Origin: Palsa-147 sp963771905
GTDB lineage: Bacteria; Acidobacteriota; Terriglobia; Acidiferrales; UBA7541
Length of the DNA: 64,000 bases
Reading direction: 5' to 3'
Assembly: GCA_963771905.1 (NCBI GenBank)
Contig: CAVYVI010000009.1
Location: 310,001-374,000, forward strand
The stretch's first letter is position 1; each line of letters opens with the position of its first letter. Under the pieces are notes generated by a model that was given only the letters and a program-made list of their open reading frames with translations, did no database searches and was not told the origin of the DNA. Both the position numbers and the translations under genes were made by a program. Positions 17,046-25,161 of the stretch are shown here, piece by piece.

Positions 17046-17393
17046 ATGCATGAACTTTCCATCGCGATGAGCATCGTGGATCTGGCCCAGGAAGAAGCGG
17101 ACCGCCGAGGCGGTGTGCAGATCAGGGCTGTTCACCTTCGCCTGGGACTGCTGTCCGGCGTTGTGAAAGATGCGCTGCTGGCATCATACGAAGTGGCGTG
17201 TGAGGATACGCCGCTCGAGGGATCGCGGCTGGTCGTCGAAGAAGTTCCGGTGCTGGTTTTTTGCCGGCAGTGTGATGGTCGGCGGCCGGTTCATTCCACG
17301 CAAATGTTTTGCTGCTCAGAGTGCGGCACTCCGACAGGCGATGTCGTGCAGGGCAAAGAGCTTCTGGTTGTGGCCCTGGAGGTGGAAGAGTGA
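17046..17393 (+). CDS. hypA: Nickel metallochaperone HypA
   Basis: Nickel delivery protein, 115 aa. The MHELSIAMS N-terminus carries the nickel ligand His2 and fixes the start at 17046. The zinc site consists of FCRQCDGRRP and FCCSECGTPTG near residues 75-100. Starts further upstream would overlap hypF. Its stop overlaps the hypB GTG start (GTGA). Confidence 0.96.
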   Translation: MHELSIAMSIVDLAQEEADRRGGVQIRAVHLRLGLLSGVVKDALLASYEVACEDTPLEGSRLVVEEVPVLVFCRQCDGRRPVHSTQMFCCSECGTPTGDVVQGKELLVVALEVEE

Positions 17394-18088
17394 GCTCGAA
17401 CACTCGCATGATCGAGGTGAGACAGAACGTCTTGAGGCAGAACGATGTCGTGGCCCGCGCGCTTCGGCAGAGATTTCACGATGCGGGAGTGTTTGTTGTG
17501 AGCCTGGTGTCGAGCCCGGGCGCGGGGAAAACAGCGCTCCTCGAAAAGACGCTGACTTTGCTTCGGCAACAATTTCGCGTGGCCGCGCTGGTCGGCGATC
17601 TCGCCACGGAAAATGATGCCGCGCGGCTCGCACGCAGCGAGGCTCCGGTGAAGCAGATCATTACGGGAACCGTGTGCCACCTCGAAGCCGCGATGGTTCA
17701 AAACGCGCTCGAAGGATGGAGACTCGACGAATTGGACTTTCTGTTTATTGAAAATGTGGGCAATCTTGTCTGTCCATCGTCCTACGATCTCGGCGAGGAT
17801 CTTCGGCTGGTTCTCATGTCGGTGACGGAAGGTGAGGACAAGCCGCTCAAATACCCCACAATATTCAACAACGCCGACGTCGCAGTGATCACAAAGATTG
17901 ACTTGGCGGCCGCAGTCGAATTCAATCCTATTGTTGCGAATGGCAACATTCAGGCGGTGCGGCCTGGGATGACCATTCTCGACGTATCGGCAAAGTCCGG
18001 CGCAGGCATGGAAGAGCTTTTGGAATTCCTGCGATCGCGCCGCACGGTCGCTCGCGTCGTGGCGGCGTCTCAAGGTGCCGGCGCTTAG
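17390..18088 (+). CDS. hypB: Nickel-inserting GTPase HypB
   Basis: GTPase working with HypA in nickel insertion, 232 aa. P-loop VSSPGAGKTALLEKTL, switch segment GDLATENDAAR, metal-binding GTVCHLEA, FIENVGNLVCPSSYDLGE and the guanine-specificity TKIDL are all present. No N-terminal His-rich or CxxCGC nickel-storage tail, so nickel storage is not expected. GTG 17390 overlaps the hypA stop. Confidence 0.96.
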   Translation: MSSNTRMIEVRQNVLRQNDVVARALRQRFHDAGVFVVSLVSSPGAGKTALLEKTLTLLRQQFRVAALVGDLATENDAARLARSEAPVKQIITGTVCHLEAAMVQNALEGWRLDELDFLFIENVGNLVCPSSYDLGEDLRLVLMSVTEGEDKPLKYPTIFNNADVAVITKIDLAAAVEFNPIVANGNIQAVRPGMTILDVSAKSGAGMEELLEFLRSRRTVARVVAASQGAGA

Positions 18089-18142
18089 CGGCGCCCGGCT
18101 CAAGAGTGAATCGAGAGAGCAGGACAAGCGCACTGCACAAAA

Positions 18143-18952
18143 ATGATCGGTCTACTTTCCATCATCGCGCTCGGCTTCTTCCTCGGAATGAGGCACGCCA
18201 CCGATCCCGACCACGTCATTGCGGTTACAACCATCGTCGCACGATACAAAAAGATCAGCCATGCCGCGCTCATTGGCGGATTCTGGGGCGTGGGCCACAC
18301 GCTCACAATACTCATGGTAGGAAGCGGAATAATTCTGTTTGGCTGGGTGATTCCAACGCGCATCGGCCTTTCGATGGAGTTTTCCGTCGGATTGATGCTG
18401 ATTCTCCTGGGCGTCCTGAACCTGACCGGCATGCTTCAATGGATTACCAACACGTTTTCTCCGGATGGTGGAATACCGGCGCCAGGTCATTCTCATCCAC
18501 ATAGTCATGGCGATTACATTCACACTCATCCGCACCAACATGATCCCGAAGCGCATCCGCATGCAGACATGCAAACGCCGCTGGGCTGGTTCGATCGCCA
18601 TTTCGGCCGGTTAGGTTTCTATCAAGTGGTGCGGCCTCTCGTCGTGGGACTTGTCCACGGCCTTGCCGGCTCGGCCGCGGTCGCGCTGCTGGTTTTAACC
18701 ACGATCCGAAATCCGAAATGGGCGGTTGCGTACCTCCTCGTGTTTGGGGTCGGAACGATTGCAGGAATGATGCTGATTACGGGAGCGATGGTGCTGCCGT
18801 TTGCCTACGCAGACAAACGATTTTCGCGGCTCAATCGAGGGTTGCGCGTTGCTTCCGGCCTAATCAGCGTAGCGTTTGGGATTTTCCTCGTTTACCAAAT
18901 TGGCTTCGTGAATGGGTTGTTCACCAGCCATCCGCAGTGGACGCCTCGCTGA
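18143..18952 (+). CDS. Nickel transporter (NicO/UreH-NiCoT type) with His-rich loop
   Basis: 269-aa inner-membrane permease with about six helices. The metal signature LGMRHATDPDHVIAVTTI in the first helices and GGFWGVGHTLTI in the next match nickel/cobalt transporters of the NicO/UreH group. A long loop (about 112-148) is extremely His-rich (GHSHPHSHGDYIHTHPHQHD), suggesting metal capture. The second half repeats the fold (VGLVHGLAGSAAVALLVL). It lies 54 nt after hypB, so it probably supplies nickel for the hydrogenase. Confidence 0.9.
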   Translation: MIGLLSIIALGFFLGMRHATDPDHVIAVTTIVARYKKISHAALIGGFWGVGHTLTILMVGSGIILFGWVIPTRIGLSMEFSVGLMLILLGVLNLTGMLQWITNTFSPDGGIPAPGHSHPHSHGDYIHTHPHQHDPEAHPHADMQTPLGWFDRHFGRLGFYQVVRPLVVGLVHGLAGSAAVALLVLTTIRNPKWAVAYLLVFGVGTIAGMMLITGAMVLPFAYADKRFSRLNRGLRVASGLISVAFGIFLVYQIGFVNGLFTSHPQWTPR

Positions 18953-19004
18953 CCCATCTTTTTTTTATTTTTGCGCGACGTTTGATAGGATTGCGACTGC
19001 GAAG

Positions 19005-19451
19005 ATGTTCCGCCTCTTGAAAAGCCGGACGAATCAGCGCGGCCGGGGAGTCGCGGACTCAGCGCTGGGCCCCCTTGAAATCAGCGTCATGGAAATTCTA
19101 TGGGCGGCGGGCGAAAGCAGCGTCCGCGATGTCTGCAAACGCCTGCGCAGGCCGCTCGCCTATACGACCGTGATGACCACCCTCGAACGCCTCTTCAAGA
19201 AGCTCTTTCTGGATCGGCGTAAATCGGGCCGGGCGTTTCTGTATTCGCCGAGGTTATCGCGGCAGGAGTGGGAGCACGGCAGAGCCGGAGATTTGGTGGC
19301 GGCGTATCTCGATGGGCCGCAGCCTTCCCGTGATTTGCTGGTTTCATCGCTGGTGGACGCGGTTGGCCAGCACGATGAGGAGCTTCTCGAAGCGCTCGAA
19401 AGGAAGATCCAGGAGAGGCGTCTGGAGATTTCGCGGCGAGGGCGTAAATGA
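19005..19451 (+). CDS. BlaI/MecI-family transcriptional repressor
   Basis: 148-aa winged-helix repressor: LGPLEISVMEILWAAGESSV, AYTTVMTTLERLFKK recognition region and a C-terminal dimerisation helix (about 95-140). ATG 19005 follows the last TAGGA of a weak ribosome site; earlier in-frame codons run back into the transporter gene. Its stop overlaps the M56 peptidase start (ATGA), the usual repressor-sensor pairing. The cleavage signal and regulon are unknown; nothing nearby resembles a beta-lactamase. Confidence 0.9.
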   Translation: MFRLLKSRTNQRGRGVADSALGPLEISVMEILWAAGESSVRDVCKRLRRPLAYTTVMTTLERLFKKLFLDRRKSGRAFLYSPRLSRQEWEHGRAGDLVAAYLDGPQPSRDLLVSSLVDAVGQHDEELLEALERKIQERRLEISRRGRK

Positions 19452-20437
19452 TCCTGCCTTACACATTGAAACTATTCGTGTTTTGCTCGGGGTTGTTTTT
19501 TCTGGTTCACGGAGCGTTGGGTATAGCCATGCGCCCGGCTGCGCCCGCGGCGATTCGTGTGGCGGAAAACATGAGTCCTCGCCTCGGCGCTCGCTTCCTT
19601 TTCATCCTTCGTGTCTTTCCGGTTTGCTTTGCGCTAATCTCCGTGCTCGGTTTGTGCGTTCCGAGTTTCTTACTCTTTGAGCCGCAGGAATATGCAGAAA
19701 GAGTGAGCCTGTTTTGCACTGGGGCGGCGCTTCTCGGACTTGCGATCTGGGTGATCGCAATGTTCCGGAGTTCTTACGCCGTGGTTCGCTCCGTTTTCTA
19801 TGCGCGTCATGCTCGAGCCGCGGGGCAAACAACCTGCATACCCGGGCAGACTTCGCCGGTTTCCGTGCTTCCCGCCGGCCCTCCGATCTTCGCGTTGGCG
19901 GGCATCGTCTCTCCGCGCGTCATTTTCTCCCGCGCGGTGCAACTCGCCCTCTCGGCGGAGGAGCTTGACGCTGCGCTGCGGCATGAAGGAGCCCATCGAC
20001 TTTCTCGCGATAACCTCAAACGTCTTTTCCTTTTGCTCGCGCCCGAGGTGATGCCATTTTCACGGTGCTTCGCAGCTTTGGAGCACGGCTGGGCGAGACT
20101 TTCAGAGTGGGCCGCAGACGACGATGCAACGGGAGGGGATCCGCGAGTGGCACTTTCGCTCGCCGGCGCGCTGATTCGAGTGGCGCGGTTGGGCGCAGCG
20201 CTCCGTTTACCCTTGGCGGCCTCACTCGTTGACGAAAGCAATCTTTCCGACCGGGTGAACCGTTTGCTTCGGATGGAGCCGTCGAGTATCCCGCCAACCA
20301 CGCTTCAGGAATCGCATTTTGCGAGGCACGTTCTTGGAGGCGCGATGCTTCTGATTGCGGGCGGCTGCGTCGCCGCGACGTTCTGGCCCACCGCGCTGTA
20401 TGCCGTCCATCAACTTCTCGAACGAATGATCCGCTGA
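19448..20437 (+). CDS. M56 (BlaR1-like) membrane zinc peptidase, short form
   Basis: 329-aa polytopic membrane protein with three N-terminal helices, a cytosolic zinc-peptidase loop carrying the HExxH motif in LRHEGAHRLSRDN (about 180), and a final helix (about 297-315). It probably inactivates the BlaI-like partner encoded just before it. It stops about 15 residues after the last helix, so the large extracytoplasmic penicillin-binding sensor of true BlaR1 is absent; another signal must be sensed or transmitted by a partner. Confidence 0.88.
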   Translation: MILPYTLKLFVFCSGLFFLVHGALGIAMRPAAPAAIRVAENMSPRLGARFLFILRVFPVCFALISVLGLCVPSFLLFEPQEYAERVSLFCTGAALLGLAIWVIAMFRSSYAVVRSVFYARHARAAGQTTCIPGQTSPVSVLPAGPPIFALAGIVSPRVIFSRAVQLALSAEELDAALRHEGAHRLSRDNLKRLFLLLAPEVMPFSRCFAALEHGWARLSEWAADDDATGGDPRVALSLAGALIRVARLGAALRLPLAASLVDESNLSDRVNRLLRMEPSSIPPTTLQESHFARHVLGGAMLLIAGGCVAATFWPTALYAVHQLLERMIR

Positions 20438-20446
20438 TCATCGACC

Positions 20447-20690
20447 TCAATTCAGGGTGTAGTCCACAACCTGCAATTCCACCGTAACCTTTTTCTCTCC
20501 CATCGGATTATGTTATCGAAAGCGCATCTGGCGGAGAACCGGTTGAAGGCCATCGCACGGTCGAGCCCGAACACGAAGCGGACGAGGGGCTTCCGATCGA
20601 AGCGGCGCAGCGCGATCCCAGCCGGTTCCCCGATCTGAGCTTCGAGCCGCGCCGATTTTCGGAAGCTCTACTTCGTGAAATCCTTGTCGG
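20447..20690 (-). pseudogene. Frameshifted C-terminal gene remnant
   Basis: On the minus strand a protein-like stretch in one frame (ARLEAQIGEPAGIALRRFD, then KPLVRFVFGLDRAMAFNRFS) is followed, after a shift near 20510, by a second frame MGEKKVTVELQVVDYTLN ending in TGA at 20447-20449. An in-frame TAG interrupts the first segment further upstream. Neither part has a start signal. The family was not identified. It reads like the tail of a decayed gene; chance coding in GC-rich DNA cannot be excluded. Nothing else was seen between 20438 and 20712. Confidence 0.3.
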
Positions 20691-20712
20691 CCTACAGCGT
20701 CGTAATTCATTT

Positions 20713-23172
20713 CTACTCGGGCAATACCGGAAGGACCACGGCGTCTACCGTTGACGAATCGTCCCGGAGCTTGATGTATAGGAGCGTGCCGTTGGGACGC
20801 GGAACCGTGAGCGTGGAATCGACAGAGCCAGCGGGAACGGAGATGGTGTGAGTGAACTGGGAATCGGAGGCGACGGAATCGATCAGGAACAAATTCGTTC
20901 CGCTCAGTTTGCATTGCTGGTCCGGGCTGTCCGGGCAGCGAATCTCTTTGAGCGACGGAAGACGCACGAGGTTCGCGAGCGGTTGCCAGTCCCCCTTTCC
21001 GCCATCCGCTCCCACCGCTCGAAATCGGAGCGCGCCGAATGCCGACGGTCCAAAGCTCTTGAGTGGATCCAGTACAGCGAGGACTGTTTTGGAATCCTGC
21101 AGCATTAGATTTCCATCCGCCAGACTCAGGACGACGCCAGATGGGTCATCCGCGGTCGCGACTTCGATTTTTTCGGAGCGCTGAAAATTTTCAGGGATCT
21201 CCGTTTTCAAGAAGAACGAGATTCGGCCATCCTGCGGAAGCTCATCGTGATTCCCGAGGCGGATCGCCGAGGGCGTAGGTCCCGGCTGTATGCTCTTGCT
21301 GATCAGAGTTACCTTTGGACGCGGCGGTTCAACCGTCGTTTGCAGATCCAGGACGCGGCCGTCTTTGAGAGCGACATGGGCCATCAGCTTTTCGTCGGAT
21401 TGCAGCGCAGCGGCCGGCGCGGGATTGGGAGTTGACAGGTCGAGCTCGTCTGTCTGATCGGCGCGCGTCAATTTCGCCGGGACGAAATGAATGCCATTCA
21501 ATTCGAAGGCGTCGACCTCGTCCAATCGCGTTCCTCTGAGAATTCCCTGCTGATCGCCGGCGTTGATCGTAAAGCGATCCAAATGGGCTGCTTCGGCATA
21601 GGCGTGCAAAGGGAGTTCGTCCGGCTGCGCCAACCCGAATTGTTTCACCATGATTTTAACGGGGCCGGCAGCTTCGTCTTTCAGAGGGACTTGCACCTCC
21701 AATTCATCCGGCTTGAGAAGCTTCCAGGTTGCGTTGAGATTTTTTTCCTTGTCGTCCTGCGCGGTAACTTGTGAGACGCAGGCCGCGCAGTCGGACTGCA
21801 AGTGGAGTGCATCATCGCGGCCCACGATGAGGGCGCTCCGATCCGTAGAGGGAATCGTCCATTTGGCCGGCTGCGCGGTTTGCAAATGAAAACTGGGTCC
21901 GTCGAAGGTTTCAAATCCCCAGTGGCCGCGCAACATGCCGCCGACCTGCGAATCCAACTTGCCGGCGGAAAGCGCGTGGGCGTCGATCAGGAATCCGCCG
22001 CGTGCGGCGTCCGGTTTCGCGGGCAGATCTATGCTGCTTCCTGATTTGCTCTGAAGATGGAGCGTAAATTCATGCGCGATATCCGTTGAGAACACCAACG
22101 GAGCACCCTCGACGGGTAGGACCAGAGACGGCATCTGCAGGCAGAAAACTTCCTCAGTGTTGACCGGACGCAGCGGAGGGAGTTGCGCGGCTTCGACAGC
22201 CGGCAAACCCACCACGATGACCGACTTCGGATTGTGAAACGAAGGAGGATTATTCAACTTGAGGTTCAGTTGGTCCTGCTTCGGCAGCGCCAGCGCCGGA
22301 ATATATTGATATTCCGCCGTATGGATATTGCTGAGAATTCGCGTTATGTCGACCACGGCTCCGACAGAGGGGCTGTAGAATCCTCCGCCCGCGAGCGGCG
22401 CCGCGCTGAGCGATCCGATCAAGTCAGAAGAGGGGCCCGAGGTGAGAGCGGCTACCATGGATTGGCTGTGCCCATCGTTCAGGATGAGCTGATCGGAATT
22501 TTGCGTCAGACACGATGCTTGCTCCTCCTCGGGTTTGCTGAAGCACGCTGGATCGACCTTAATGTTCAACGTCCGGGCCAGAAGAACGGAGCGCGCCTGA
22601 AGCTCCTTCGGATCCGAGTCGGAAGTTTCGCGAATCTCGCTGAGGTATTTCGCGAGCCGGGAGCGATCCAGGCTGGCTTGGTTCAGATCCTGCGATGCCC
22701 GGACAAAAACTCCTGGTCTGCCACGCACGGCGGAACGCAAAGTGCCGAAATCTCCCCCGGTTTCCGGAGCCAAAAACAGTAACGCCTGCTGTGCTTCCTC
22801 CGGAACCGTGACGACAATCCCTTCCTCGCGCGCTTGTTTGGTCCACGTTTCCAATCTTGTAAACCAATTCTCCGGTGGCGGGTTCGTCGAGCCGCGGAGA
22901 AACGCTACGATCAGCAAGTAATGTACCGATTGGCCGTCGGGAAGATCGGGATGAATCCAGAGCCGATCGCCCGGCTGAAGATTGGCTACGGCTGAAATCG
23001 GCAATGTTTTGCCGTTTCGCGTGACTCTCATCTCCACGCGAGGTCCGGACAAATCGAAGGCAGCTGTATCCGCATGGGCGGCGCCGGTTCCAACGAGCAG
23101 AACGATGAGTAGATGGAAACAGCGAAAAAACGATTTGCTGACAGCGAAATGACTGGTGTTCTCCGTTATCAT
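20713..23172 (-). CDS. Large secreted protein of unknown function
   Basis: 819-aa exported protein. ATG at 23172 (GGAGTGGAAGGG ahead of it) gives a signal peptide with hydrophobic core CFHLLIVLLVGTGAAHAD and a likely cleavage after AHA. The mature part is beta-rich with repeated IgG-like stretches: PGDRLWIHPDLPDGQSVHY near the start, VPLKDEAAGPVKIMVKQFG in the middle, and a C-terminal domain carrying RCPDSPDQQCKLSGTNLFLI. No catalytic motif recognised. It resembles the uncharacterised surface proteins common in Acidobacteriota. Transcribed alone. Confidence 0.75.
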   Translation of the reverse strand: MITENTSHFAVSKSFFRCFHLLIVLLVGTGAAHADTAAFDLSGPRVEMRVTRNGKTLPISAVANLQPGDRLWIHPDLPDGQSVHYLLIVAFLRGSTNPPPENWFTRLETWTKQAREEGIVVTVPEEAQQALLFLAPETGGDFGTLRSAVRGRPGVFVRASQDLNQASLDRSRLAKYLSEIRETSDSDPKELQARSVLLARTLNIKVDPACFSKPEEEQASCLTQNSDQLILNDGHSQSMVAALTSGPSSDLIGSLSAAPLAGGGFYSPSVGAVVDITRILSNIHTAEYQYIPALALPKQDQLNLKLNNPPSFHNPKSVIVVGLPAVEAAQLPPLRPVNTEEVFCLQMPSLVLPVEGAPLVFSTDIAHEFTLHLQSKSGSSIDLPAKPDAARGGFLIDAHALSAGKLDSQVGGMLRGHWGFETFDGPSFHLQTAQPAKWTIPSTDRSALIVGRDDALHLQSDCAACVSQVTAQDDKEKNLNATWKLLKPDELEVQVPLKDEAAGPVKIMVKQFGLAQPDELPLHAYAEAAHLDRFTINAGDQQGILRGTRLDEVDAFELNGIHFVPAKLTRADQTDELDLSTPNPAPAAALQSDEKLMAHVALKDGRVLDLQTTVEPPRPKVTLISKSIQPGPTPSAIRLGNHDELPQDGRISFFLKTEIPENFQRSEKIEVATADDPSGVVLSLADGNLMLQDSKTVLAVLDPLKSFGPSAFGALRFRAVGADGGKGDWQPLANLVRLPSLKEIRCPDSPDQQCKLSGTNLFLIDSVASDSQFTHTISVPAGSVDSTLTVPRPNGTLLYIKLRDDSSTVDAVVLPVLPE

Positions 23173-23567
23173 TGCCCTTCCACTCCTCCAAATCAGGGAA
23201 TGTGGCGCAAAGTTCAAAACGCTTGCTCAGAGTCAAAACGAAGATCCTCTGTTTGACACACCGCGGAGCCATCTCAAATTCTGTTGAATTGCTCGCGGCG
23301 GGCGGCCATCTTGTTTGATGCGATTTGCTCGCCATATGCCGCCGGTGGATTTATTTGTAGTTTCCAGCTCGGCCGTGGGCTAGGGTGAAAAAATGAAGAT
23401 TGAGCTTGGCAAGAACGCCGCTCAACAGCTCGTCAAATATTTTGAAGAGCCTGTGGGCGCCAAGCCTGCATGCGCAGAAGGCTTCGCAATTCTCTGACGC
23501 GATCCTGCCGCTGAATTGGCGCCGGATCTCTGTGAGGAGCGCAGCGGGCGTTCCGCAGAGTCATTAT
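23173..23567. other. Intergenic region between two minus-strand genes
   Basis: About 395 bp holding the promoter of the secreted protein and the 3' flank of the dehydrogenase gene. On the plus strand a 34-codon ORF starts at ATG 23393 (MKIELGKNAAQQLVKYF) and stops at 23497; it has no Shine-Dalgarno sequence better than GGTGAAA and is not called. No hairpin followed by a T-run was noticed. Confidence 0.4.
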
Positions 23568-24944
23568 TTATTTCCCCGTATAGCTGATTCGCCAGATCGA
23601 GTTCGAGGCATCGTCGGTCACAAGCAGCGAGCCGTCTTGAGCGACGGCGACGCCGACGGGCCGACCCCAGACGTTCCCATCCTCGGTCACGAAGCCGGTG
23701 AGAAAGTCTTCGTACTCGCCGCTCGCGTGTCCGGTCTGATGCAAAGGCACGCGAATCAATTCGTAGCCAACTCGCACGGCCTTGTTCCACGAGCCATGTT
23801 CGGACGCGAAGATGTCGCCCTCATACTCGGCCGGGAACTGCTTTCCCTCATAAAAAGTGATTTCGAGCGATGCGTTGTGTGGTTGCAACAAGACGTCCGG
23901 AGTAATCACCTTGTCCTTCAGCTCCGGATGTCTTCCTTTGTGGCGGGGATCCTGATGCCCGCCCATATACCACCACGGCCAACCGTAGAAACCGCCGTCC
24001 TGCACGTGCGTGATGTAGTCGGGGACGAGGTTGTCGCCGAGACCATCGCGCTCGTTCACCGAGCACCACAGCTCGCCGGTCGTCGGATTAATCTCCATAC
24101 CTCCTCCGGCGTTGCGGATGCCGTAGGCGTAAATGCGCATTCCCGAACCATCGGGATTGAACTCCAGAATGTCGGCGCGATTTTTTTCGGCTGGGGTGGT
24201 ATCGGGGTCGTCGACATTTGAACCGGAGCCGACGGCGACAAACATTTCTTTGCCATCCAGCGAGAACCGGATGTCTCGCGTCCCGTGGCCGCTACCAGCG
24301 GGAAGATCCGTAATGTGTTGCTGCGGGCCCCGCGCTTTTAGATCGCCGTTCTGGTACGGAAAACGCACGACCGAATTTGTGTTTCCAATGTATAGCCACT
24401 GCGGATCGTTTCCTGGAGGATAGAAGGCGATGCCGTACGGCTCCTTCAAGTCAGTCGCAAAGACTTCCGTGTGCTCGGGCTTGCCGTCCGAGTTGATTCC
24501 GCGGAAGACCAAAATATCGCCAGGACCTGGCTCTGCCAGAAAGAAATCGCCGTTGGGAGCAGTGCGGATCAGACGCGGATTGTCGAGCCCGGTTGCGTAT
24601 TGCTGCACCGCGAAACCAGCGGGAGCTTTCGGCCACGCGTTCGCGGGGCGAGCCACAACTTGAGCTCTATTGTTCGCCGAGTTTGTGGCGTACGGCTCGG
24701 GCAGATCGTGAACGCGGATCTTGTGGACGGTCCCGGGATTTTCGTACCGAAAATCGGTGAATGGCGGCGTCGGCGGAGGCGCCTTCAGTGGATCCGTTTT
24801 CGCGAATGCGGTCGTTGCGAGGTCAATATAGAATCTCGCGTCGTGGGTACTAAGCCATCGCCATGCAAGCAGAATGGCCAAGCCCAACAGGGCAAAGGAT
24901 GCGATACGTAAGGTTCCCTTCACGGCCTTTCCTCCGTCTATCAT
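23568..24944 (-). CDS. Membrane-anchored sorbosone-dehydrogenase-like beta-propeller (PQQ-type)
   Basis: 458-aa protein with an N-terminal transmembrane helix (about 12-28, IASFALLGLAILLAWRW) and an extracytoplasmic six-bladed propeller of the glucose/sorbosone dehydrogenase family. Typical blocks: TGLDNPRLIRTAPNGDFFLAE, EPYGIAFYPPG, GHGTRDIRFSLDG, AYGIRNAGGGMEINPTTGE, FASEHGSWNKA and GRPVGVAVAQDGSLLVTDD. It should oxidise a sugar or alcohol with bound PQQ in the periplasm; substrate unknown. It diverges from the formate dehydrogenase operon across about 215 bp. Confidence 0.88.
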   Translation of the reverse strand: MIDGGKAVKGTLRIASFALLGLAILLAWRWLSTHDARFYIDLATTAFAKTDPLKAPPPTPPFTDFRYENPGTVHKIRVHDLPEPYATNSANNRAQVVARPANAWPKAPAGFAVQQYATGLDNPRLIRTAPNGDFFLAEPGPGDILVFRGINSDGKPEHTEVFATDLKEPYGIAFYPPGNDPQWLYIGNTNSVVRFPYQNGDLKARGPQQHITDLPAGSGHGTRDIRFSLDGKEMFVAVGSGSNVDDPDTTPAEKNRADILEFNPDGSGMRIYAYGIRNAGGGMEINPTTGELWCSVNERDGLGDNLVPDYITHVQDGGFYGWPWWYMGGHQDPRHKGRHPELKDKVITPDVLLQPHNASLEITFYEGKQFPAEYEGDIFASEHGSWNKAVRVGYELIRVPLHQTGHASGEYEDFLTGFVTEDGNVWGRPVGVAVAQDGSLLVTDDASNSIWRISYTGK

Positions 24945-25161
24945 TGTGCCGGTCGAACGACGTCTTTATTTCGCGCCAGCAAGATTCAATAATAGCAATT
25001 CTGTGATTTCTTGGACATGCTGGAATCAATGACAACTCGAACCCGGCTTCGTGCTACAGGATGAGCAGATTGTAAGTCCTGGACGGGTTAAACTGAGGGG
25101 CGCGAAGTTGCTGGAATCGCCAGGCTTGCGCTCGCGGTGCACGGACTGCGGAGACACGACG

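Noticed and set aside
23393..23497. 34-codon ORF on the plus strand between two minus-strand genes
   Set aside because: Weak ribosome site, no hydrophobic or conserved character, no partner gene.
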